Below, in pieces: positions 18,106-29,000 of a stretch of 64,000 nucleotides of DNA; the stretch's first letter is position 1; each line of letters opens with the position of its first letter. Made by a program: the position numbers and the translations under genes. The notes under the pieces were generated by a model, which worked only from the letters and a program-made list of their open reading frames with translations, was not told the origin of the DNA and did no database searches. This stretch comes from Gordonia malaquae NBRC 108250 (GTDB taxonomy: Bacteria; Actinomycetota; Actinomycetes; Mycobacteriales; Mycobacteriaceae), in NCBI RefSeq assembly GCF_000344135.1, contig NZ_BAOP01000004.1, positions 1 through 64,000 on the forward strand. The letters are read 5' to 3'.

Positions 18106-18397
18106 GACACGACCAGACCGAGGAGCCGTTCGTCCGGGAAGTCGAGGACTCCGTCGGGTAGATCGAACGCCCACCCCGCCAGGAGGTCGTCGAGGAATCC
18201 TTCGCGGGGTCCACGCCCGGGTCGCGCTGCTCGTACCACGCCTCCATGTCGCGGAGCACGTCGTTTCCATCGTCCGAGCCGAACGGCGCGAACTCGTCGG
18301 TGGCACTGTAGAACGACTCCGGCGCGAGCGCGACGAAACGCGGGTGGCTGGTCTCGGGTCGCGGCGATTCCGCGGCGTCGTCGATGTAGATCGTCAT
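18056..18397 (-). CDS. Small acidic protein, unknown, probably frameshifted
   Basis: The reading frame starts with a good GGAG site and an ATGA overlap with the upstream gene, and gives a plausible acidic protein for about 70 residues (MTIYIDDAAE..., LRDMEAWYEQRDPGVDPAKD). The sequence then turns into Ser/Thr/Arg-rich text without character. Another frame, from about 18196 downward, reads FLDDLLAGWAFDLPDGVLDF and continues sensibly, so one base appears to be missing near 18196. Corrected, the protein would continue to around or into the end of the opposing VWA gene. I do not recognise the family. A real mutation and a sequencing error are equally possible. Confidence 0.55.
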   Translation of the reverse strand: MTIYIDDAAESPRPETSHPRFVALAPESFYSATDEFAPFGSDDGNDVLRDMEAWYEQRDPGVDPAKDSSTTSWRGGRSIYPTESSTSRTNGSSVWSCLNVRGRSRCRSQKPTR

Positions 18398-19725
18398 GTC
18401 GTCTCCTGTCCAGACAAATCGAAGACCTGGTTGTACAGCGGCTTGAGACCGTCTGGACCCTTGGCGACGATCGACACCGCACCGCGGTCGGAGTCGGCAT
18501 CCCGGCCCCACAGCGCAAACAGCGCGGCGCGCCACGCGAAATCCGTTCCACGCAACGCGAGGAGCGCACCGAGGGAGTCGGGATTCGCCATCATCGCCGG
18601 ATACGTGGAACGGTGACGGAGATGTTGGATGTTCCCGGCGCAGGCGACCAGGTAGGCCAGTGATTCAGGGGTCGCACCGTGGGAGTCGATGTACGCCTCG
18701 ACGAACTTCGCCTGCAACGACTGGTGTTCGCCGTCGACCAGTTCCAGATAGTCGCGTACCAGCGGCGCGAACCGTCGATCCGCCATCCCGAGCGCGAACA
18801 CCGCGAATGTCCCCGGCATAGCGCACTGCTCGTCGTGGAGATTCTCGTACCAGGCGTCCTCGCGCATCGCCGAGCGCGCGTACCGCTCGATCAATTCGTG
18901 CAGTTCCGGGTGTCTCGCCGCTGCGGCGAACAGTTGGTGGACGCCCTTCTTCGGCAGTCCCTTGATCGGGAGGCACACCTTCGTCGGCCCTCGGAACTCG
19001 ATCGCATAACTTCGCGGAAAGTCTGTCGAGTCCACAAGCCGCACGAGGTGGTCGAGGACGACTTCGTACACCTGTGCGGAGTCGTTCCTGATCACAATGC
19101 GGATCACCGCCACCGCGTCGTTGGCCGTGATCGTGACGTCGTCGGTCTGCAGGCGTGCCAGATCAGCAGGAAGGTCACCACTGCCGTGCTTCTTCAGCCG
19201 GCCGGGCAGGTCGGAGCCGAGCGCACTCACCCAGCCGAAGATCCGGTTCGCCGACACCGACGCGTAGCTCGGTCCGTGCTTGAGTTCACCGATCGCGATT
19301 CGGCACGCGAAGTCGTAGAACGAGTAAGGAACACCGCTGGTGTCCGCCTCGGGGCGCAACACCCACTCCTGGTCCCAGTCCCGTCCCCTGTTGACGAAGT
19401 ACGGTGCGCCGAGCCGACGTTCCACCCACATCTGGAGCTGATAGTCCATCTCGTTCCACCCGATGAGGAGTCGCAGCCGTTCGACGAACGCCCACGCGGA
19501 GTCTGCATCGAACGTCTCAGCCGGCCCCGCACCGACACCGACCCGGTATTCGAGCAGTCCACTTCCGAGGATCTTCTGACCGTCGGTCACGACGCCGACA
19601 GGGTACGCGGCGTCGACGACCGCGGTACCGGCCTCGACCTGTTCGACGGCGCGGTCGAACAGAGCGCGCACAGCCGGGTCTTGCTGGGCATCACCGACGA
19701 TCAGGTAACCGCGGCTGGTGGCCAC
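18394..19725 (-). CDS. Uncharacterised 443-residue protein at the end of the his-trp unit
   Basis: I do not recognise this protein with confidence; DUF6138 is a guess I cannot check. It has no signal peptide or membrane helix. Visible traits are a mixed alpha/beta N-terminal half with conserved-looking aromatic stretches (WNEMDYQLQMWVERR, RDWDQEWVLRPEADTS, YSFYDFACR) and a helical C-terminal half. The GTG at 19725 sits 2 bases after the stop of the Trp-associated membrane protein; the longer reading would run inside that gene. It ends in an ATGA overlap with the small frameshifted gene. Its place after trpE does not show a link to tryptophan, because the block next to it looks inserted. Confidence 0.75.
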   Translation of the reverse strand: MATSRGYLIVGDAQQDPAVRALFDRAVEQVEAGTAVVDAAYPVGVVTDGQKILGSGLLEYRVGVGAGPAETFDADSAWAFVERLRLLIGWNEMDYQLQMWVERRLGAPYFVNRGRDWDQEWVLRPEADTSGVPYSFYDFACRIAIGELKHGPSYASVSANRIFGWVSALGSDLPGRLKKHGSGDLPADLARLQTDDVTITANDAVAVIRIVIRNDSAQVYEVVLDHLVRLVDSTDFPRSYAIEFRGPTKVCLPIKGLPKKGVHQLFAAAARHPELHELIERYARSAMREDAWYENLHDEQCAMPGTFAVFALGMADRRFAPLVRDYLELVDGEHQSLQAKFVEAYIDSHGATPESLAYLVACAGNIQHLRHRSTYPAMMANPDSLGALLALRGTDFAWRAALFALWGRDADSDRGAVSIVAKGPDGLKPLYNQVFDLSGQETT

Positions 19726-19727
19726 CG

Positions 19728-20399
19728 TCAGTCGTCCGTCGGATCCACACCGCTGTCGAGCGAGTCCCACATGAGTCGCTCATTGCCGTCTGCGGCGCCC
19801 GGAGTGTCGACGTTCCCCTCGGCGGCGAGACGACGCTCGCGTTCGGCGAACACCTTCTTCTCCAGTTCCTCCTGGCGGGCGGCCGGTGAGGTGTACTTCG
19901 ACGACATGCCCCGGGCCGACGCCCCGCGCATCATCAGCACGGCCGCGATCACAGCGCACAAGGCGCCTGCGAGCAGCAGGTAACCGGGCGACGTGCTCAC
20001 GGTGACGGCCTCGATCTTGTACCGCCCGGGGATGTCGATCCGGGTCGAGGCGTACAGGTCGTCCGCGCCGTCCCTGATCAGAGTGAACGCCGGAACGGCC
20101 GACAGGACACCGGCGACCGCGATGATGACGGCGACCACCCGCAGCGCCCAGCCGCGGACCGCGAACTGGGCGATGACACCCGCGCCGAACAGCGCGGCGA
20201 CACCGGTCAACCATGGGCTCCAGTCCGACCCGAGCACCTCGAACACCCGTGGCAGCGACAGCCCGTCGGCGCCGAGCACCTCCGCCCACTTCATCCGCGA
20301 CGATCCCCACAATGCGCCTGCCGCCGCGATCAGCAGCAGACTCGCGATGCCCTGGAGGCGCCGGTTCGGCTTCGGGTGGTCGGTCGTGTCATCGCTCAT
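19728..20399 (-). CDS. Trp biosynthesis-associated membrane protein (TIGR02234 / Trp_oprn_chp)
   Basis: This 223-residue membrane protein is the actinobacterial tryptophan-operon protein known from the gene between trpE and trpC (Rv1610 in M. tuberculosis). It shows four hydrophobic segments, at about 15-32, 62-80, 85-105 and 140-158, with a loop carrying [17 protein letters not shown] charged C-terminal tail follows. Its function is unknown. The ATG overlaps the trpE stop (ATGA), so it is coupled to trpE. In this genome it is no longer followed by trpC. Confidence 0.88.
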   Translation of the reverse strand: MSDDTTDHPKPNRRLQGIASLLLIAAAGALWGSSRMKWAEVLGADGLSLPRVFEVLGSDWSPWLTGVAALFGAGVIAQFAVRGWALRVVAVIIAVAGVLSAVPAFTLIRDGADDLYASTRIDIPGRYKIEAVTVSTSPGYLLLAGALCAVIAAVLMMRGASARGMSSKYTSPAARQEELEKKVFAERERRLAAEGNVDTPGAADGNERLMWDSLDSGVDPTDD

Positions 20400-21913
20400 G
20401 AGTTGTCTCCGACTCGAGTCACGGTTCCGGCGGCCGCAACTGCGTTGAGAACAGCCGTCGCCTTGTTGCGCGCCTCGTTGAACTCGTACTCGGCGTCACT
20501 GTCGGCGACCACACCGCCGCCCGCCTGCACGAATGCCGTGCCGCCGGACATGAGCGCGGTGCGGATCGCGATCGCGGTGTCGGCGTCGCCTGCGAAGTCG
20601 AGATATCCGACGATGCCGCCGTAAAGACCACGCCGAGTGAGCTCGTGTTCCTCGATTATCTCCATCGCCCGTACTTTCGGCGCCCCGGTCAGAGTGCCTG
20701 CGGGGAAACACGCGGTGACGGCGTCGAGCGCGTGCTTGCCGTCGCGCAGGCGTCCCGACACCGTCGACACCAGGTGCATCACATGGCTGTAGCGCTCCAC
20801 CCGACGGTAGTCCGTCACGCGGACCGTGCCCGGCTCGCACACGCGGCCGAGGTCATTGCGTCCGAGGTCGACGAGCATGAGGTGCTCGGAGTTCTCCTTC
20901 TCGTCTTCGAGAAGGCCCTTGGCGAGGAGTTGGTCCTCGGCTTCGGTGGCCCCGCGCCAGCGGGTGCCCGCGATCGGGTGCGTGGTGGCGACTCCGTCGG
21001 TGACCGTCACGAGCGCTTCGGGTGACGAGCCGACGATGGTGAACGGGTCGCGGCCCACTCCAGGGACTCGGACAAAGTACATGTACGGGCTCGGATTCGA
21101 CGCCCGGAGCACACGGTAGACGTCAAGCGGGTCGGCTCCGGTGTCCATCGAGAACCGCTGCGAGGGCACCACCTGGAACGCCTCGCCTGCTTCGATCTCC
21201 TCGACCACGTCCTCGACGATCACCCGATACTCGTCGAGTGTGCGCTGCGAGGTGTAGTCCGGCGTCGGGCGCTCGAACGTCGACACTGTCGACGGGGCCG
21301 GCGCCGCGAGTGCCGCGGTCATGTCGTCGAGACGTCGGACCGCGTCGGCGTACGCCTCGTCGGCCCGTTCGTCGCTGCCGTCCCAGTTGATCGCGTTGGC
21401 GATCAACGTGATGGTGCCTTCGTGGTGATCGAATGCCGCGAGCTCGGATGTCAGCAGCCAGAACATGTCGGGCAGTTCGAGGTCGTCGACAGTCGTCGAC
21501 GGCAGTCGCTCCAGACGCCGCACGAAGTCGTATGCCATGAATCCGACGAACCCACCGGTCAGCGGCGGCATGTCGGCGAGCGCCTCGGTCTGCAGCAGGC
21601 GCAGGGATTCCGCCAGCGCCTCCAGCGGGTCGCCGCCGATCGGGGCTCCCGCGGGCACCGATCCCCACCAGTGCGCTGCACCGTCAGCGACGGTCAGCGC
21701 AGTCGAACCGGAACCGATGAACGACCACCGCGACCAGGACTGGCCGTTGGGCGCGGACTCGAGCAGGAACGTGCCGTCGCGGTCTCCCGCCAGCTTGCGG
21801 TAGGCCGACAGCGGTGTCTCGGAGTCGGCGAGCAGCTTGCGCGTGACCGGGACCACGCGATGATCGGCGGCCAGGTCGAGGAACTCGTCGAGCGACGTGG
21901 TGTGCAGGCTCAT
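20396..21913 (-). CDS. trpE: Anthranilate synthase component I
   Basis: TrpE converts chorismate to anthranilate with ammonia from its TrpG partner, which is not in this window. The 505-residue protein has the N-terminal regulatory region with LLESA, where tryptophan usually binds, and the chorismate-binding C-terminal domain: [47 protein letters not shown] and [18 protein letters not shown] in order. The ATG at 21913 overlaps the tautomerase stop; the longer frame runs back through that gene. It sits in the long his operon rather than beside trpCBA. Confidence 0.95.
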   Translation of the reverse strand: MSLHTTSLDEFLDLAADHRVVPVTRKLLADSETPLSAYRKLAGDRDGTFLLESAPNGQSWSRWSFIGSGSTALTVADGAAHWWGSVPAGAPIGGDPLEALAESLRLLQTEALADMPPLTGGFVGFMAYDFVRRLERLPSTTVDDLELPDMFWLLTSELAAFDHHEGTITLIANAINWDGSDERADEAYADAVRRLDDMTAALAAPAPSTVSTFERPTPDYTSQRTLDEYRVIVEDVVEEIEAGEAFQVVPSQRFSMDTGADPLDVYRVLRASNPSPYMYFVRVPGVGRDPFTIVGSSPEALVTVTDGVATTHPIAGTRWRGATEAEDQLLAKGLLEDEKENSEHLMLVDLGRNDLGRVCEPGTVRVTDYRRVERYSHVMHLVSTVSGRLRDGKHALDAVTACFPAGTLTGAPKVRAMEIIEEHELTRRGLYGGIVGYLDFAGDADTAIAIRTALMSGGTAFVQAGGGVVADSDAEYEFNEARNKATAVLNAVAAAGTVTRVGDNS

Positions 21914-22089
21914 CCGAGAGGTTCCCCGCCGACGCCCCACTGACTGCGCGGGATCTCGGTGATCGTCACCCACACCGAGTCGGGGTTCTTGCCCGTCGCC
22001 TTCGCGTATGCGTCGGTGACGGCGGCGATCGTCTCACGCTTCACCGCGTCGGAGAGTCCTGCGGTCTGCGAGATCTGGATCAGCGGCAT
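21910..22089 (-). CDS. 4-oxalocrotonate tautomerase family protein
   Basis: The 59-residue product is a tautomerase-superfamily subunit. After removal of Met it begins with Pro, the catalytic base of the family, in the stretch [11 protein letters not shown], and it carries [14 protein letters not shown] near the end, where the family has aromatic and Arg active-site residues. Such proteins work as hexamers on enol/keto acids; the substrate here is unknown. It begins 2 bases after hisI and overlaps trpE (ATGA), so it is certainly cotranscribed, though it has no known part in His or Trp synthesis. Confidence 0.85.
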   Translation of the reverse strand: MPLIQISQTAGLSDAVKRETIAAVTDAYAKATGKNPDSVWVTITEIPRSQWGVGGEPLG

Positions 22090-22091
22090 GT

Positions 22092-22475
22092 TCAGTGCCC
22101 TCCTGTGTCGGGATCGGTGGAGTCGATGACGGAGTCGGTGAACTCCAGCGGCTCGGTGTCGAAACAGCTGTGATTGCCGGTGTGGCAGGCCGCGCCCACC
22201 TGGTCGACGGTGAGGAGCAGGGTGTCCCCGTCGCAGTCGATCCGGATGTCGTGCACGTATTGCGTGTGACCACTCGTCTCGCCCTTGACCCAGTACTCCT
22301 GGCGGGACCGCGAGTAGTACGTGCCCTTGCGGGTGGCGAGGGTCCGTTCGAGCGCCTCGTCGTCCATCCACGCCATCATCAGGACGATACCGGTGTCCCG
22401 TTCCTGGGCGATGGCGGCGAAGAGACCGTCCGGACCGCGTTTGAGTTTGGCCGCGAGTTCTGCGGGCAATGCCAT
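22092..22475 (-). CDS. hisI: Phosphoribosyl-AMP cyclohydrolase
   Basis: HisI opens the purine ring of phosphoribosyl-AMP in the third step of histidine synthesis. The 127-residue, stand-alone cyclohydrolase has the typical [28 protein letters not shown], the Asp metal ligands in [11 protein letters not shown], and CHTGNHSCF with the zinc cysteines. It is not fused to HisE, as is usual in actinobacteria. It lies 32 bases after hisF and 2 bases before the tautomerase gene. Confidence 0.96.
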   Translation of the reverse strand: MALPAELAAKLKRGPDGLFAAIAQERDTGIVLMMAWMDDEALERTLATRKGTYYSRSRQEYWVKGETSGHTQYVHDIRIDCDGDTLLLTVDQVGAACHTGNHSCFDTEPLEFTDSVIDSTDPDTGGH

Positions 22476-22507
22476 GGGAACAACTCCTGGTGGAAGTGAA
22501 TGTGCGA

Positions 22508-23281
22508 TCAGCGGACGGTGATGCCGTCGGCCCGCATCGCGTCTTTGACCTGGCCGATCGTCAGCTCTCCGAAGTGGAAGACCGATGCGGCCAACACCGC
22601 GTCGGCTCCTGCGTCGACGGCGGGTGCGAAGTCGCCGACTGCGCCCGCACCGCCGGACGCGATGACCGGAATCGTGACGGCCGCCCGCACGGCGCGAATC
22701 ATGTCCAGGTCGAAACCGTCCTTGGTCCCGTCCGCGTCCATCGAGTTGAGCAGGATCTCACCGACGCCGAGCTCAGCCCCTCGACGTGCCCATTCGACCG
22801 CGTCGATGCCGGTGCCTCGACGACCACCGTGTGTTGTCACTTCCCACCCGGACGAGGTCTTCTCCCCTGTCTCGGGAACCGTCCGCGCGTCCACCGACAG
22901 CACGATGCATTGCGAGCCGAAACGGCGGCTCATCTCGTCGAGCACCTCGGGGCGGGCGATCGCCGCCGTGTTGACGCTCACCTTGTCCGCTCCGGCGCGC
23001 AGCATGGTGTCGACGTCGTCGACGGTGCGGATGCCGCCGCCGACAGTCAGCGGAATGAAGATCTGGTCCGCCGTCCGACGGACCACCTCGATCATCGTCG
23101 AACGGCCCGAACTCGACGCGGTGACGTCGAGAAAGGTCAGCTCGTCGGCGCCCTCTGCGTCGTAGCGCGCGGCGAGCTCGACCGGATCGCCCGCATCACG
23201 CAGGTTCTCGAAGTTCACGCCCTTGACCACGCGGCCACCGTCGACGTCCAGACACGGGATGACCCGCACCGCAACACTCAC
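22508..23281 (-). CDS. hisF: Imidazole glycerol phosphate synthase, cyclase subunit
   Basis: HisF uses ammonia from HisH to form imidazole glycerol phosphate and AICAR. The 257-residue barrel begins [17 protein letters not shown], with the catalytic Asp of the first half at CLDV. It has [12 protein letters not shown] and VSVNTAAI, and the second catalytic Asp lies in [22 protein letters not shown] contributes the C-terminal phosphate site. The GTG start overlaps the impA stop (GTGA). Confidence 0.96.
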   Translation of the reverse strand: MSVAVRVIPCLDVDGGRVVKGVNFENLRDAGDPVELAARYDAEGADELTFLDVTASSSGRSTMIEVVRRTADQIFIPLTVGGGIRTVDDVDTMLRAGADKVSVNTAAIARPEVLDEMSRRFGSQCIVLSVDARTVPETGEKTSSGWEVTTHGGRRGTGIDAVEWARRGAELGVGEILLNSMDADGTKDGFDLDMIRAVRAAVTIPVIASGGAGAVGDFAPAVDAGADAVLAASVFHFGELTIGQVKDAMRADGITVR

Positions 23282-24126
23282 TGCTCCACCTTGCTCTCGT
23301 TGGTTCGCCTGTCCGGCACACCGCTCTGGGCGACCACCGTCAGCAATTCTTCATGAAGTCGCTTGTCTCCGGCCACCATCGACCGTGAACCGACACGCCA
23401 CGGGTGCCCGTGCACGTCGGTCGCGATGCCGCCTGCCGCCCGGATCAGTGCCACACCGGCCGCGTTGTCCCACGCATGTCTGCTGAACGACACCGCGCCG
23501 CCGAAGATTCCGGCGGCCACATACGCCAGGTCGGCGCCGGTCGACCCGGTCATCCGCATCCGCCTCGCCCGGTAGCTGAGCATCCGATACAACTCGGCAC
23601 GCGCGGCGCCCGAGTACCGCCCTCCGCCGCGCGCGTTGTATGAGCCGCACCCGATGACCGCCGAGGACAACGCAGAGTCGACGAGCGGAGTGCCCGGCTC
23701 CCCGTTGACCGTGAACGACTCTCCGACCACCGCCGCATACGACTGATTGAGGATCGGCAGACGAGTCACACCGATCACCGGTTCGCCCTCGATCGCCAAC
23801 GACAGCAGCATCGCCGCCATCGGGAGACCGACGGAATAGTTGTACGTCCCGTCGATCGGGTCGAGGATCCACACGGTGCCCGCCTCAGACGGAGGCCCTC
23901 CGAACTCTTCGCCGTGCACCTCGATCCCGGTCAGTTCCTGCAGTTCGGCACCGATGCGTCGTTCCAGCGACAGATCGACGTGCGTGGCGAAGTCGTCACC
24001 GATCTTGGACACGGCGCTGGGCGCCCCGAGCCCGTCGATGAACACGTCCTGCACCGAGTCGAGCACGCCCTCGGCCATCGACAGCAGCCGCTGCAGGTCG
24101 AGGTCGGCCGGAACAGGCACGGTCAT
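23278..24126 (-). CDS. impA: Inositol monophosphatase family protein in the his operon
   Basis: The 282-residue protein has the lithium-sensitive phosphatase signatures: the acidic Glu in VHGEEFGG, the metal motif [14 protein letters not shown], and the second signature [17 protein letters not shown]. In this position (hisA-impA-hisF) mycobacteria and corynebacteria carry impA, annotated as an inositol-1-monophosphatase. A role as histidinol-phosphate phosphatase would also fit the operon, and no other histidinol phosphatase is present in the window. The sequence cannot decide between the two. The ATG overlaps the priA stop. Confidence 0.88.
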   Translation of the reverse strand: MTVPVPADLDLQRLLSMAEGVLDSVQDVFIDGLGAPSAVSKIGDDFATHVDLSLERRIGAELQELTGIEVHGEEFGGPPSEAGTVWILDPIDGTYNYSVGLPMAAMLLSLAIEGEPVIGVTRLPILNQSYAAVVGESFTVNGEPGTPLVDSALSSAVIGCGSYNARGGGRYSGAARAELYRMLSYRARRMRMTGSTGADLAYVAAGIFGGAVSFSRHAWDNAAGVALIRAAGGIATDVHGHPWRVGSRSMVAGDKRLHEELLTVVAQSGVPDRRTNESKVEQ

Positions 24127-24872
24127 GCCCCCGACGACACCGCAGCCAGTGCTTCGGGGAGGGTGAATCGTCCCGCGTACAGTGCCTTGCCGATGATCGC
24201 GCCTTCCACCCCGAGGTCGGTGAGGTCGGCGATCGCGACGAGGTCGGCCACCGTCGAGACGCCGCCTGAGGCGACGATCGGCGCGTCCGTCGCCCGCGCC
24301 ACCTGCGCGAGAAGTTCGAGGTTGGGGCCGGTCAGTGTGCCGTCCTTGCTGACGTCGGTGACGACGTAGCGCGAGCAGCCGTCGTTGTTGAGGCGTTCGA
24401 GCGTCTCCCACAGGTCTCCGCCGTCGGTGACCCAGCCGCGACCACGGACTCGCCACGAGTCGCCGTCGCGCAACACGTCGAGTCCGACGGCGATCTTGTC
24501 GCCGTGCTCGGCGATCGCCCGCGCGCACCACTCCGGGTTCTCGATCGCGGCCGTGCCGAGGTTCACACGCGTCGCACCGGTCGCCAACGCCGCGGCGAGC
24601 GTCGCGTCGTCGCGGATGCCACCGGACAACTCCACCTTGATGTCGAGCTCCCCCGCGACCTCGGCGAGCAGCGCCCGGTTGTCACCACGACCGAATGCCG
24701 CGTCGAGGTCCACGAGATGCACCCATTCGGCGCCGCCCGCCTGCCATGCCTGCGCGGCGTCGCGCGGCGACCCGTACGAAGTCTCCGAACCGGCTTCGCC
24801 CTGCACCAGGCGGACCGCCTGCCCGTCGACGACGTCGACGGCCGGCAGCAGTTCCAGGGTCTTCATGCCCAC
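24123..24872 (-). CDS. priA: PriA: dual HisA/TrpF phosphoribosyl isomerase
   Basis: PriA isomerises both ProFAR (histidine step 4) and phosphoribosyl anthranilate (tryptophan step 3) in actinobacteria that lack a separate TrpF. No trpF was found near the trp genes here, consistent with this. The 249-residue barrel closely follows the mycobacterial PriA pattern: [76 protein letters not shown] and [11 protein letters not shown]. The catalytic Asp residues are in PAVDVV and TDVSKDGT. Start is GTG at 24872 or ATG at 24866; the first follows GAGAGA at a better distance. Confidence 0.93.
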   Translation of the reverse strand: MGMKTLELLPAVDVVDGQAVRLVQGEAGSETSYGSPRDAAQAWQAGGAEWVHLVDLDAAFGRGDNRALLAEVAGELDIKVELSGGIRDDATLAAALATGATRVNLGTAAIENPEWCARAIAEHGDKIAVGLDVLRDGDSWRVRGRGWVTDGGDLWETLERLNNDGCSRYVVTDVSKDGTLTGPNLELLAQVARATDAPIVASGGVSTVADLVAIADLTDLGVEGAIIGKALYAGRFTLPEALAAVSSGA

Positions 24873-24890
24873 AGTGGTTTCTCTCTCGCT

Positions 24891-25154
24891 CTACTTGTCG
24901 TCCGCCGCTGCGCGGCGTTCGTCGATCTCTCGCTGGACTCCCGCCAGCATGCGCTTCGACACCAGCGCGATCACCGCGACCATCACCACCACGGCGACGA
25001 TCGCGACGATCAGTGCCGCGACCGCCGACGTCTGCGCGACGACGAGGATGATCAGGACGGCGACGACGAGCACCAGCACACCGGCGCCGAGTGCGTACGC
25101 CACCGATTTGCCGTACGAGTAGTCGTCGGCCGCGGACGTCTTCTTGGCTGCCAT
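24891..25154 (-). CDS. Small two-helix membrane protein in the his operon
   Basis: The 87-residue protein has a short polar N-terminus with KSVAYALG, two hydrophobic helices at about 20-41 and 44-66 with almost no loop, and a charged tail (REIDERRAAADDK). The family is not known to me. It starts at the base next to the hisH stop and ends 18 bases before priA. Its conserved place inside a biosynthetic operon is the only clue to function. Confidence 0.75.
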   Translation of the reverse strand: MAAKKTSAADDYSYGKSVAYALGAGVLVLVVAVLIILVVAQTSAVAALIVAIVAVVVMVAVIALVSKRMLAGVQREIDERRAAADDK

Positions 25155-25792
25155 CTAGAGGCTCTCGATCCAGTTGACGAGCAGTTGCGAACCGACGTCT
25201 CCCGATTTCTCCGGGTGGAACTGAGTCGCCGACAGTGGTCCGTTCTCGACGGCCGCCAGGAACGGTCCGCCGTGGTCAGCCCAGGTCAAGAGCGGTGCGG
25301 CGATGTTCGATGCAACCGAGTCCATCTCCCACTCCTGCACCCCGTACGAGTGCACGAAGTAGAACCTCGCGTCGTCGTCGATGCCGGCGAACAGTGTCGA
25401 ATCCGCAGGCGCCTGCACCGTGTTCCATCCCATGTGCGGGAGGACGTCGGCCTGCAGACGTGTGACCGAACCCGGCCATTCGTCGCATCCGGCGGTGTCG
25501 ACGCCGAACTCGACACCTCGCGTGAACAGGATCTGCATGCCGACGCAGATGCCGAGCACCGGGCGTCCACCTGCCAGGCGACGGCCGATGATCCGGTCGC
25601 CCTGTACCGCGAGCAATCCCTCCATACAGGCCGCGTACGCACCGACGCCGGGTACGAGCAACCCGTCGGCGTTCAGCGCGGTCTCGAAGTCGGAGGTGAT
25701 CTCCACGTCCGCGCCGGCCCGCTCGAGCGCACGCTGCGCGGAGCGGAGGTTTCCCGAGCCGTAGTCGAGCAGGGCGACCTTCTTCGGGGCAC

Positions 25793-25796
<4 letters not shown>
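25155..25796 (-). CDS. hisH: Imidazole glycerol phosphate synthase, glutaminase subunit
   Basis: HisH hydrolyses glutamine to feed ammonia to HisF. The 213-residue class I glutaminase has [13 protein letters not shown] at the start, the oxyanion strand LLVPGVGAY, the nucleophilic Cys in [10 protein letters not shown], and the His-Glu of the triad in QFHPEKSG. The GTG start overlaps the hisB stop (GTGA). Confidence 0.96.
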
Positions 25797-28901
<3,105 letters not shown>

Positions 28902-28940
28902 GGTTTCTCCACTTTCGAGCGAGGGATTTCGGCTCCCACC

Positions 28941-28968
28941 AGGATATGCGGTCACCGCAAACTGTTAA
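28941..28968 (-). promoter_or_regulatory. Putative his operon promoter
   Basis: On the minus strand TTAACA (28963-28968) and TATCCT (28941-28946) are 16 bases apart, close to the standard -35 and -10 boxes. Transcription would begin near 28934 and leave a leader of about 30 bases with a GGAG ribosome site before hisD. There is no room for a long attenuator or T-box. Confidence 0.5.
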
Positions 28969-29000
28969 CGATCGCCTCCGCGGTGTGTGACGTGGTCCGC

